Below are positions 7,597-18,309 of a stretch of DNA of 42,925 nt, in pieces. How positions within the stretch are numbered: the first letter of the stretch is position 1; every line of letters begins with the position of its first letter. The notes under the pieces were generated by a model. It was not told the DNA's origin. It saw nothing but the letters and a program-made list of their open reading frames with translations, and did no database searches. This stretch comes from Bacteroidales bacterium (GTDB lineage Bacteria > Bacteroidota > Bacteroidia > Bacteroidales > UBA932): assembly GCA_017399865.1 (NCBI GenBank), contig JAFQAT010000035.1:1-42925 (forward strand), written 5' to 3'. The translations under genes were made by a program, and so were the position numbers.

Positions 7597-9471
7597 CTAC
7601 CAGCTGTCAGTTCTGAAAGGAGATGCGAGGAGGCCTTCCTTGTTAATGAGGTTGGCTTCGTCTGGATTGTCAGCCCATGCGTAACGTACCGCAACAGGGT
7701 TCGGAACATCCTTGCTGCTGACGACCACCGTATTGCCCTTGATGACGGCATCCGCCCACACAAACTTCTTGTCTGCGCCGGCAACAGCAAAATGCTTCAG
7801 CGTCTTGCCGCCCTTTATAGCCAGCCCCTTTCCTGTCTCGGTGAATGTGAGGACGATCTTGTTTCCGTCTATCTTCATGTCCTTATAGACAGGTCCTGAA
7901 TAAGTCACCTTTTCATTATAGACGATCTTCCTGGCTCCGAGGAAAAGCCTCTGAGCAACAGCCTTCTTGTTGAGAGGATGGATGTCGTTCCACTCTCCTA
8001 CATCATATGTAACTGCAAGAGCTGTGTTCGGAATATTCTTGAATGCCTGAAGCTGTGCCTCACGGATTCTTGCCCAGCCGCTGTCTGTAGGCTGCGGATA
8101 CTTCTTCATGTAGTTAGGAAGCTGGACGAGGAGGAAAGGCATGTCAGGCCTGTTCCAGAGCTCGCGCCAGTTTGTAATCAGAGCTGTCATGAGTGCTCCG
8201 TATTCGTGCGACCTGCCGGCGTTGCTCTCGCCCTGGTACCAGATCGCTCCCTTTACCTTGTAATTGCGTATAGGATATATCATTCCGTTATACAGGCCGG
8301 AACCTACGCTCTTGCGGTTCCTGAGGCGGTCGGCATACTGCATGGCTTCTGCCATATCCATTCCCACCTTGTATTTCCATGTTCCTGTAAGATCGATTTC
8401 TGCTGCGTCACCTATGACCTTATACGGCTTGTCCTTGATGAACTCTCCGTTTCCGCCAGGTGCATTAAGCCTTACTGCTATGGTATTCCTGCCTTCCTTG
8501 AGGACGCCTGCAGGAATATGGTATCTTCTAGGAGGGTATTCGTATCCTGTGCTTCCGACGAAAACGCCGTTCACATAGACCTGGTCGTTATGGACAAGAG
8601 TACCCATGCTCAGGCGCGCATGCCTTCCGGCCATCTCCGCAGGCACATCGAAATCCTTGCGCATCCAGACCGTTCCACGGACATTCAGGCCGTTCTCGCG
8701 CCATGTGCCGGGCATCTGCATCTCCGCCCAGTCAGAATCGTCCCAATCAGGCCTGTTCCACTTTCTTACGCCTTTGTCCCTGCCTGCTTCTTCGAAAGCG
8801 GCAAGCGCTTCCTTGTCAAGGATCAGACGAGGGAATTCCTTGAGATGCTCCTGGCTGATCCAGCTCTCGATCTCCGATCCGCCAAGGCTGGATACGAGCA
8901 TTCCCTGCGGCACACCTGTCTTTTCATAGGCTTCCTGGGCATAGAAATATGCAAGGGCTGTCCAGCTCATTATCTCCGAAGCTGTTCCTGAAATCCATTT
9001 GATATTACCTGCTATCTCTTCCTGCAGGACTTCCTTCGAATCCTGGGTCGGAACCTTGTAATGGCGGATCATGTTGTTGTTCGCAACATTGATCTCCGGG
9101 AACATTTCAGTCAGACGCTGTATCGGCGTCTCCTGATTCGACTGTCCCGAGCAGAGCCACACATCGCCGACGAGCACGTCGCGCACAGCTATCTCATTGA
9201 CTTCCATGAGATAAGGTCCGCCTGCCTTCTGAGGAGGAAGGGTGACGGTCCACCTGCCGTCCTCTCCTGTCCTGGTCTCATAATAACTGCCGTTGAACCT
9301 GACGGTCACCCATGTACCGGGATCTGCCCAGCCCCAGATGTCGAGTTCGACATCACGCTGGAGGACCATCTTGTCGCTGATGAGTTTCGGAAGCCTGACC
9401 TTGCCGGGTGCCTGTGCATACATTGCAACAGTCATCAGTACTGTCGAGAGGAGGAATAGAATTCTTTTCAT
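7597..9471 (-). CDS. Sialate O-acetylesterase-like carbohydrate esterase (SASA family)
   Basis: The protein has 624 residues from the ATG at 9471, with a signal peptide MKRILFLLSTVLMTVAMYAQ. It carries the SGNH-type esterase core: the nucleophile segment VWLCSGQSNQETP, GAIWYQGESNAGR, and the catalytic Asp/His block EWNDIHPLNK. A beta-galactosidase-like jelly-roll insert (around WNRPDWDDSDWAEMQMPGTW) is typical of the long sialate-esterase family. In xylan loci these enzymes deacetylate xylan or other sugars, so sialic acid need not be the substrate. An in-frame ATG exists at 9489, but it lies upstream of the transcription start predicted from the promoter at 9491-9521, so 9471 is preferred. 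It has its own promoter and follows a terminator. Confidence 0.88.
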   Translation of the reverse strand: MKRILFLLSTVLMTVAMYAQAPGKVRLPKLISDKMVLQRDVELDIWGWADPGTWVTVRFNGSYYETRTGEDGRWTVTLPPQKAGGPYLMEVNEIAVRDVLVGDVWLCSGQSNQETPIQRLTEMFPEINVANNNMIRHYKVPTQDSKEVLQEEIAGNIKWISGTASEIMSWTALAYFYAQEAYEKTGVPQGMLVSSLGGSEIESWISQEHLKEFPRLILDKEALAAFEEAGRDKGVRKWNRPDWDDSDWAEMQMPGTWRENGLNVRGTVWMRKDFDVPAEMAGRHARLSMGTLVHNDQVYVNGVFVGSTGYEYPPRRYHIPAGVLKEGRNTIAVRLNAPGGNGEFIKDKPYKVIGDAAEIDLTGTWKYKVGMDMAEAMQYADRLRNRKSVGSGLYNGMIYPIRNYKVKGAIWYQGESNAGRSHEYGALMTALITNWRELWNRPDMPFLLVQLPNYMKKYPQPTDSGWARIREAQLQAFKNIPNTALAVTYDVGEWNDIHPLNKKAVAQRLFLGARKIVYNEKVTYSGPVYKDMKIDGNKIVLTFTETGKGLAIKGGKTLKHFAVAGADKKFVWADAVIKGNTVVVSSKDVPNPVAVRYAWADNPDEANLINKEGLLASPFRTDSW

Positions 9472-9490
9472 ATCTATCATTTTATTCATT

Positions 9491-9521
9491 CAAAGATAAT
9501 CAAAATGACATTAAGGAACAA
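9491..9521 (-). promoter_or_regulatory. Bacteroidota-type promoter of the SASA esterase gene
   Basis: On the minus strand TATCTTTG occupies 9498 down to 9491. A TTG lies at 9521-9519, giving a 20-nt spacer. Transcription would start near 9484, which rules out the in-frame ATG at 9489 and supports translation from 9471 or 9480. Confidence 0.65.
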
Positions 9522-9552
9522 GTATAACATTATAAATCAAATAGATATACAA

Positions 9553-9582
9553 AATCGCCTGCGGCAAATGCCGCAGGCGATT
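9553..9582 (-). terminator. Rho-independent terminator after the GH10-CE1 gene
   Basis: A perfect 13-bp stem (AATCGCCTGCGGC / GCCGCAGGCGATT) has a 4-nt loop. Read on the minus strand it is followed by a T-rich tail (TTTTGTATAT). It lies 38 nt past the stop of the xylanase gene at 9621 and separates it from the next promoter. Confidence 0.85.
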
Positions 9583-9620
9583 CAGCGTATCAGATTATGT
9601 ATCAATAATTTACATTTGGC

Positions 9621-11804
<2,184 letters not shown>

Positions 11805-11816
11805 TTATTGAATGAT

Positions 11817-13187
11817 TTATCTTTCCATCTTCCACCAATCGAAGTCAAAGAGCTGCTCGTCACCTCCTCTGAAGAGGATATAGACATCATGCTTTCCCTT
11901 TACAGGGCGTCTGCTCCTTACCTGTACTGACTTGACCGGTTCTTTACCGTCTACCTCTATTCTTGCAAACGGAGTATCCCCCATGGCGTCGAGATAGAAC
12001 TCAATAGTGCCGGGATTCTTGAAATTCAGAGTCTCGACCGTGACTGTCTTCGGTCCTTCTTCTCCGAAATCCACTTCACGAAGCCTGATCCAGTCGCCGT
12101 TATGGATGAGCCGGACAAAATGGTCCTTGCCGGCGAGGCGGTCAGTCTTTATGCCCCAGCTGTGCGCCATAGTCTCGGCTTCTACTCTTTCATATGGGTC
12201 CAATGTGCCGACTGGTGATGGTCCCTGCTTAGTAAAAGGGATGAAAGGAATCGTGCCGTCAGGATTGTATGTGAACTCTTCGACTGCTGCGGAGCGGTGG
12301 AATCCTGCGCCGTTAGGAAGGGTTCCGTTGTGATAGAACATGTAGTTATGTCCCTTGTATTCGATCTCGCCCCCATGGATCGTAAATGAATTCTCAGCCT
12401 CGTCCATTATGCGGCCGCGGTATGTCCACGGACCATCGATGGTAGGAGCGGTCGAATATGCCATATGCTCCGGAACACCGCCTGACGGGTATGAGATGTA
12501 ATAAATGTCACCGCGCTTCGAAACCCACGGACCTTCCTCGAAGCCGACCATGAGCTCTTCCCTGCCCTTCCCCCAGTTCATCTTCATGGACTTCGGACCG
12601 AAACACTCTGCGTCATGGAAGCCTGGTACTTCCCTGTATCCGTTCTTGAACGAAATCATGTCGTCGTTCAGCTCGCCGTACCAGAGGCCTTTGTTGCCCC
12701 AGAAGAGGTATGCACGGCCGTCGTCATCGATGAAGACCGTCGGATCGATGAATGAGAATCCCTTCGCAAGAGGGGCGCCGATGGCATCAACGTATGGTCC
12801 CTGAGGATCGTCAGCGACCGCAACTGCAAGGACATCGTTCTTTTCCGCGTCATTCAGGCAGACGTACCAGTACCACTTTCCATTTCTTTCCACAGCCTGC
12901 GAAGCCCATGCCCTGTCGCCATGGAAGGCCCACTTGAAGGTCTCGGTGGAGATCGGAGTGCCCAGATATGTCCAGTTCACCATGTCTTCGGTCGAGAAGA
13001 GCTGCCAGTCGTTCATCTTGAAGTATGTGGCGTCATCCTCGTCGTGGCCGGTGAACATGTACAGAGTCTCTCCATACACGAACGGAGCCGGGTCCGGAGT
13101 GTAGGAGGTCGTGATGATCGGATTCTGTGCGAGGCAGAAAGACCCGCACAGCAATCCGATGAGTGTAAAGAGCGAAGTTTTATTCAT
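11817..13187 (-). CDS. GH43 glycoside hydrolase with C-terminal CBM6
   Basis: The secreted 456-residue protein has a signal peptide (1-21), a five-bladed GH43 propeller and a CBM6 domain from about residue 330 (YERVEAETMA) to the end (FDFDWWKMER). The three catalytic acids are visible: base D32 in TPDPAPF, pKa modulator D148 in FIDPTVF and acid E218 in FEEGPW. GH43-CBM6 proteins of this build are typically arabinoxylan arabinofuranohydrolases or beta-xylosidases. The residues present do not separate these two. It follows GH115 after 9 nt and precedes GH10-CE1, so all three are likely co-transcribed. Family call is firm; arabinofuranosidase activity is the likeliest but inferred. Confidence 0.93.
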   Translation of the reverse strand: MNKTSLFTLIGLLCGSFCLAQNPIITTSYTPDPAPFVYGETLYMFTGHDEDDATYFKMNDWQLFSTEDMVNWTYLGTPISTETFKWAFHGDRAWASQAVERNGKWYWYVCLNDAEKNDVLAVAVADDPQGPYVDAIGAPLAKGFSFIDPTVFIDDDGRAYLFWGNKGLWYGELNDDMISFKNGYREVPGFHDAECFGPKSMKMNWGKGREELMVGFEEGPWVSKRGDIYYISYPSGGVPEHMAYSTAPTIDGPWTYRGRIMDEAENSFTIHGGEIEYKGHNYMFYHNGTLPNGAGFHRSAAVEEFTYNPDGTIPFIPFTKQGPSPVGTLDPYERVEAETMAHSWGIKTDRLAGKDHFVRLIHNGDWIRLREVDFGEEGPKTVTVETLNFKNPGTIEFYLDAMGDTPFARIEVDGKEPVKSVQVRSRRPVKGKHDVYILFRGGDEQLFDFDWWKMER

Positions 13188-13196
13188 AGGCGTAGA

Positions 13197-15779
13197 TTAT
13201 TTTCTTTGATATGAAGACTCCTTTCCGAGAAGGTAGCTTTCCTGATATCCGCCGAAGTCGACGATTATCTTCTCGAAGACGATGCCCGGGTCAAGAGGCT
13301 GGATCTCAAGTTCATAGACATTGCCGCCTTCAGGGAGTTGAAGGTCGATCTTCTCAACGGCCACTCTTCTTGAAACTGTAGGATAATAGATCGAATAAAC
13401 GTTTGCAGGATCCTCGTTAAGCTTCGAGTTAAAGCATCTGTCCACAGATGGAGCACCCTTGAATCCTACCCTGTAGCTGTGGCCTTCCGCATCATGGAAT
13501 GCAAGAGTTGACTTTGTAGCGACATGCACTGTCACATTCTTCACATCAGCAGGAATCTCCATCCTGTAGGTCAGCTTAGCACCTTCGACAGGAACGTCGT
13601 ATGGCATAAGAGCCACTCCGCCGAGGGTACGGCCCATGTCTTCGATCAGAGTCCACTCGCCTTCTGCAGAATTCTGCTTTGCATAGATATGTGGAGCTTC
13701 GATCACGACGCATCCCTTGTCTGCCGAGAATGTGAATCCTGCAGGAAGGGTCTCATCCTCATCAATGCGGAATACCATAGGAAGGGTATCTTCAGGGAAG
13801 TTGTCGTTCCAGCTTCTGTATCCGATGTGCTTCTGAATCATCATGTTCTTCCATTTTCCGTCAGCCATCTCGTTATTGTACTGATTGGTGAGGAACTTGT
13901 CGCGTGCAAAGCATGCTTCTACCTTATCTGCCCACCAGTTAGCTGCAGGGTCGTTCGTCTTGTAAAGGTGATGGTTCATAGCCTGGGCATAGTACATTTC
14001 GTATACGTTTGCAAGAGCCTGGATCGGGAAGAGGATGATCTGGAAGTATGCATCCCTTGTCTCTTCAGGAAGGGTCATGTACTGGCGGAGAGCCTCGGCT
14101 TCAAGCTTGATGAATTCATCGGAAACCTGCTTCCACTCGCCTGACTGGAGATTATAGGTCGTCCTGTCAAGCATCTCCGCTGTGATTCTTCCTGCATATT
14201 TGCTGTAGAGATTGAGGATTCTTGCAGCTTCTGCAGCCTGATCCTCTCCGAACTGCTGGCAGCAGAATCCGAGGGTGTGGTCCTTGATGTTTTCTGCTGT
14301 ATATTTCGTAGGATTCCATGCCAGGTCAAGGAAAAGGGTGATAGGATATTCCATAGGCTTGAGGTCGCCCACATTCAGAACCCAAAGACGATCCACTCCG
14401 TATTCGTATGTAAGCTGCATCTGCTCCCAAAGATTCTGTACAGGAGTGATGTTCAGCCACTTGGAGTTACGCGGAGCACCTACATAATCGACATGGTAAT
14501 ACATTCCCCATCCGCCCGGATGCTTGCGCTCCTCAGCATTCGGAAGCTTGCGGACATCTCCCCAGTTGTCGTCAGAAAGAAGGATTGTCACATCGTCCGG
14601 AACCCTGAGTCCCTTTTCATAAAGGGTCTGGACTTCCTTATAGAGAGCCCACACCTGCGGACGCTCGCTGGCAGGTCTGCCGGTAACATTCCTGATGATC
14701 TTGCGCTGATTGTTGAAGATCTTCTGCATCATCTTGATCATGTATGCATAGTCAGGGACGAATTCGTCGTCATGGCCTTCCTTGCCGCCCATGGCGGTAT
14801 CGCCGTCACCGCGCATACCGATGGTAATCAGGTCTTCGGTATCCTTAGCCCTCTCGATGCCCTCACGGAAGAACTTGTCGATCACCTTCTGGTTGGTTTC
14901 ATAATCCCATGCTCCATATTCATTGCGTTTCCTCGCCCACTCCTGGTGGTTGCGGGCCATAGGCTCATGGTGGGACGTACCCATGATGACACCCATCTCG
15001 TCAGCAACCTTGCCGTTGAGCGGATCATCAGCATAGAATGACCAGCTCCACATCGCCGGCCAGAGGAAGTTTCCGCGAAGACGGAGGATGAGTTCGAATA
15101 CGCGCTCGTAGAAGCGGTGGTCACCGTAATCGGTGCCGTAGGTATGCTTCACCCAGCCTGTGAGGCATGGGGCCTCGTCATTGAGGAAGATGCCGCGGTA
15201 GCGCACTGCGGGCTCGCCGGCAGTGTATGAACCGCGGGCGATGGAAAGATTCTCCTGCCTTGCGACCGGAACATCCGCCCAGTCATACCAAGGAGAGACT
15301 CCTATCTGCTCCGATATCTCATAGATTCCGTACACTACTCCCCTTCTGTCGCTTCCGGCGATCACAAGGGCTTCTCCTATGCCATCAACAGGGGCTGTCA
15401 CAGTCTGGATGAGGTATTTCTCGCGGCATCCCTGAAGTGAAGAAACGTCGAACTTGCCGCGGCTCACCATGGCATTGATTAAAGGTGAATCAAGCGATCC
15501 GATGATAATGGTACGGTCAGCAGTCGCCGACTCGACGAGAGCAGGCAAATTTCCTGTAACGCGGCCGAAGTCTTTGACAAGATCGTTTGCCGCACGGAGG
15601 ATAGCCGTATCCTCGGACTTATTTACGATGATGGTCACAGGAGTGCCGTCCTGGACAAGCGTGAATCTGTCGGCAGATATTGTCGGAAGAGTTGCCTTCG
15701 GATGGTCGATTGCGCTTGCTGACAGCGCGAAGAAAGCCGCCGAAACGGCAAGAATGGTCTTAAGAATCGTATGCTTCAT
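13197..15779 (-). CDS. GH115 xylan alpha-1,2-glucuronidase
   Basis: The 860-residue exported enzyme has a signal peptide (MKHTILKTILAVSAAFFALSASA). It shows the GH115 architecture: an N-terminal GH20b-like domain (TIIVNKSEDTAILRAANDL, GSDRRGVVYGIYEISEQIG), then the barrel with YRGIFLNDEAPCLTGW and ILLSDDNWGDVRKLPN, then helical and C-terminal jelly-roll parts. GH115 removes 4-O-methyl-glucuronic acid from internal and terminal xylose residues of glucuronoxylan. It is first in the minus-strand xylan operon and has its own -7 box. Its start is 157 nt from the divergent GH127 start. Length and motif order are as expected for the family; catalytic residues were not assigned. Confidence 0.92.
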   Translation of the reverse strand: MKHTILKTILAVSAAFFALSASAIDHPKATLPTISADRFTLVQDGTPVTIIVNKSEDTAILRAANDLVKDFGRVTGNLPALVESATADRTIIIGSLDSPLINAMVSRGKFDVSSLQGCREKYLIQTVTAPVDGIGEALVIAGSDRRGVVYGIYEISEQIGVSPWYDWADVPVARQENLSIARGSYTAGEPAVRYRGIFLNDEAPCLTGWVKHTYGTDYGDHRFYERVFELILRLRGNFLWPAMWSWSFYADDPLNGKVADEMGVIMGTSHHEPMARNHQEWARKRNEYGAWDYETNQKVIDKFFREGIERAKDTEDLITIGMRGDGDTAMGGKEGHDDEFVPDYAYMIKMMQKIFNNQRKIIRNVTGRPASERPQVWALYKEVQTLYEKGLRVPDDVTILLSDDNWGDVRKLPNAEERKHPGGWGMYYHVDYVGAPRNSKWLNITPVQNLWEQMQLTYEYGVDRLWVLNVGDLKPMEYPITLFLDLAWNPTKYTAENIKDHTLGFCCQQFGEDQAAEAARILNLYSKYAGRITAEMLDRTTYNLQSGEWKQVSDEFIKLEAEALRQYMTLPEETRDAYFQIILFPIQALANVYEMYYAQAMNHHLYKTNDPAANWWADKVEACFARDKFLTNQYNNEMADGKWKNMMIQKHIGYRSWNDNFPEDTLPMVFRIDEDETLPAGFTFSADKGCVVIEAPHIYAKQNSAEGEWTLIEDMGRTLGGVALMPYDVPVEGAKLTYRMEIPADVKNVTVHVATKSTLAFHDAEGHSYRVGFKGAPSVDRCFNSKLNEDPANVYSIYYPTVSRRVAVEKIDLQLPEGGNVYELEIQPLDPGIVFEKIIVDFGGYQESYLLGKESSYQRK

Positions 15780-15802
15780 ATTATGCGGTTAATTTATAAT
15801 TA

Positions 15803-15810
15803 CAAATTTA
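15803..15810 (-). promoter_or_regulatory. -7 box of the GH115-GH43-GH10 operon
   Basis: TAAATTTG on the minus strand (15810 down to 15803) fits TAnnTTTG and lies 23 nt before the ATG at 15779. No good TTTG element is found at the expected distance upstream, so activation by a regulator is possible. The divergent GH127 -7 box is about 100 nt away. Confidence 0.5.
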
Positions 15811-15908
15811 CCTATTAAAATATGAAAAAACATGTTACAATGTTGCAATTTCTATCGTAATTGACACAAGAGGTATCAAATTAATATAAAAATCATACAA
15901 ACATTGGT

Positions 15909-15916
15909 TATCTTTG
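15909..15916 (+). promoter_or_regulatory. -7 box of the GH127-GH3 operon
   Basis: TATCTTTG at 15909-15916 is a perfect TAnnTTTG match, about 21 nt upstream of the ATG at 15937. No clear -33 element is present. The box lies downstream of an in-frame TTG at 15904, which shows that the TTG cannot be the start of the GH127 gene. Confidence 0.6.
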
Positions 15917-15936
15917 TTGAAATAACACAAAATATC

Positions 15937-18291
15937 ATGAATATAACCAAGACCACATGCATTATTGCCCTGACTCTGGCTTCTGTATCTTTAAGTGCAC
16001 AGATTCCGGCGCAGATGGAAAACTTCAGCGTCAATGACGTCAGACTGACTTCAAGCGAATTCAAGCATGCGGAAGACATGGACATCAGATACCTTCTCGG
16101 CATCGATCCCGACCGTCTTCTCGCGCCTTATCTAAAAGAGGCCGGACTCGAGCCTAAGGCTGCGAACTACACAAACTGGGAGAACACCGGACTGGACGGC
16201 CATATCGGCGGTCATTATCTTTCAGCCCTCACCTACATGTACGCATCGACAGGAAATCCTGAAATAAAGGACAGGCTTGACTATTTCATCTCAGAACTGA
16301 AGAGATGCGCTGACGCAAACGGAGACGGATATATCAGCGGAGTTCCGGGCGGAAAGCAGATATGGAAAGAAATCTCGGAAGGAAACATCCGTGCCGCCTC
16401 ATTCGGTCTTAACGACAGATGGGTACCATTATATAATATCCATAAGATATTCGCTGGCCTTCGCGACGCATACCTCATCTATGGAAGCAAGGGGTGCCGC
16501 GACATGTTCATAGGTCTTACCGACTGGATGTACAGACTGACATCAGGACTCACCGACGAGCAGCTCCAGGACATGCTCAGGAGCGAGCACGGCGGTCTGA
16601 ACGAGGTGTTCGCCGACGCGGCAGCGATAAGCGGCGACGAGAGGTTCATGGATCTGGCGAAGAGATTCTCCCACAAGAGAGTCCTCGAGCCTCTGATCAA
16701 AGGTGAGGACCATCTTACCGGCATGCATGCGAACACCCAGATCCCGAAGGTGATCGGATATAAGAGGATCGCTGACCTCGAAGGATACGAAGACTGGGAC
16801 AAAGCCGCACAGTATTTCTGGGAGACAGTGGTCGACAACAGAAGCATCACCATCGGCGGAAACAGCGTCTATGAGCATTTCCACCCTGCCGAAGACTTCA
16901 CAAGCATGCTTACAAGCGAGCAGGGACCTGAGACATGCAACACATATAACATGCTCAGGCTCACCAAGATGCTTTATACCACCAGCGCAGATACCCATTA
17001 CATGGACTATTATGAAAGGGCTGTGTTCAACCACATCCTCTCTACTATAAACCCTATCCAGGGAGGCTTCGTATATTTCACCCCAATGCGTTCAGGCCAC
17101 TACAGGGTGTACTCGCAGCCACAGACAAGCTTCTGGTGCTGCGTCGGTTCAGGAATGGAGAACCATGCACGTTATGGCGAGATGATCTACTCGCACAAGG
17201 GTGACAGTGAACTCATCGTAAACCTCTTCATCCCTTCTGTCCTGACATGGGGAAAGACGACTGTCGAGCAGGTGAATTCATTCCCTGCAGAGGAAGGAAC
17301 GACCCTCATCGTCAATCCTAAGAAGCCTTCTGAATTCACAGTCAGCGTCCGCGTTCCGGAATGGACTGATGCTTCAAAGATGAATGCAAGAGTCAATGGA
17401 AAGGCTGTAGAGGCTGTATTTGAAGGTGGATTCATGAAGGTTGCCCGCAAGTGGTCGAAGGGCGACAGACTCAGCGTGGATCTTCCTATGTCATTGAGAG
17501 CTGTTCCGCTTCCTGACAAGAGCGAAAACTACTCGTTCATGTATGGTCCTGTCGTTCTTGCCGCATCACTCGGCAAGGAAGAGCAGCTCGGAATGTATGC
17601 TGACGACAGCCGCGGAGGTCACATTGCAGCAGGAAAGCAGCTTCCTCTCAACGAAATGCCTGTCCTGATTGGCGAGAAGGCTGACATGCTCTCACATATC
17701 ACAAAGGTAGAAGGCAAGCCGCTGACATTCCGTATGGACGGACTGGCCCCTGCGAAGTATCAGAAGGGACTCGAACTGGTTCCATTCAGTTCGCTCCACG
17801 AATGCAGATACATGGTATACTGGCCGCTTGTCTCTGAAAAGGAATGGCAGGAAAGGCTTGCACAGCAGGAAAAGGAAGAGAAGGCAAGACTCGCCCTCGA
17901 AAACATTACAGCAGACAAGGTCACATGCGGAGAGCAGCAGCCTGAAAGCGACCATTTTTCAAATGTCGCGAATTCGGCTGCAGGAGATGACAACGGCAGA
18001 CATTGGAGGATGGCCCGTAACGGAGGATGGTTCAGTTATGTCATGAACACCAAAGGCCAGGAAGTAAAGAATGTGCGTATAGTATGCAGAGGAAGGCTGG
18101 AAAGCGAAGCTTCCGTATGGGTGAATGGTGTTGAAGCAGGTACGTTCAGGCCTGCAGCAGCAGACGCTGAAGAGATCCATATGGTCGAGATCCCGCAGGA
18201 GCTCAGAAAAGAAGGCGAGCTGAAGGTTTCGATCAAGAGCGCTGAAGGCAAGGGAACTCCAAGAATTTATGAAGTAAGAATAGTAAGATAA
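15937..18291 (+). CDS. GH127 beta-L-arabinofuranosidase (DUF1680 family)
   Basis: The 784-residue protein has a signal peptide (MNITKTTCIIALTLASVSLSAQ). The (alpha/alpha)6 barrel contains the zinc/thiolate active site of the HypBA1 type: E332 and C334 in GPETCNTYNM and the pair C401-C402 in FWCCVGSGMENH. E313 in VYEHFH corresponds to the acid/base. The C-terminal third is beta-rich, as in DUF1680 proteins with accessory domains. It would release beta-L-arabinofuranose from side chains, complementing GH43. The start was set to 15937 because a longer frame from a TTG at 15904 would place the -7 box inside the coding region. It is 18 nt upstream of the GH3 gene. Confidence 0.92.
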   Translation: MNITKTTCIIALTLASVSLSAQIPAQMENFSVNDVRLTSSEFKHAEDMDIRYLLGIDPDRLLAPYLKEAGLEPKAANYTNWENTGLDGHIGGHYLSALTYMYASTGNPEIKDRLDYFISELKRCADANGDGYISGVPGGKQIWKEISEGNIRAASFGLNDRWVPLYNIHKIFAGLRDAYLIYGSKGCRDMFIGLTDWMYRLTSGLTDEQLQDMLRSEHGGLNEVFADAAAISGDERFMDLAKRFSHKRVLEPLIKGEDHLTGMHANTQIPKVIGYKRIADLEGYEDWDKAAQYFWETVVDNRSITIGGNSVYEHFHPAEDFTSMLTSEQGPETCNTYNMLRLTKMLYTTSADTHYMDYYERAVFNHILSTINPIQGGFVYFTPMRSGHYRVYSQPQTSFWCCVGSGMENHARYGEMIYSHKGDSELIVNLFIPSVLTWGKTTVEQVNSFPAEEGTTLIVNPKKPSEFTVSVRVPEWTDASKMNARVNGKAVEAVFEGGFMKVARKWSKGDRLSVDLPMSLRAVPLPDKSENYSFMYGPVVLAASLGKEEQLGMYADDSRGGHIAAGKQLPLNEMPVLIGEKADMLSHITKVEGKPLTFRMDGLAPAKYQKGLELVPFSSLHECRYMVYWPLVSEKEWQERLAQQEKEEKARLALENITADKVTCGEQQPESDHFSNVANSAAGDDNGRHWRMARNGGWFSYVMNTKGQEVKNVRIVCRGRLESEASVWVNGVEAGTFRPAAADAEEIHMVEIPQELRKEGELKVSIKSAEGKGTPRIYEVRIVR

Positions 18292-18309
18292 CCGCAATAG
18301 TATAAAACC

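Noticed and set aside
8264-8991. Long antisense reading frames opposite the sialate esterase and other glycosidase genes
   Set aside because: They are shadows of strongly coding genes, rich in Cys, Ser, His and Arg with no domain, and they do not show their own promoters.
15904-15936. TTG-initiated 11-residue N-terminal extension of the GH127 protein
   Set aside because: It contains the perfect -7 box TATCTTTG and lies before a normal signal peptide starting at 15937.
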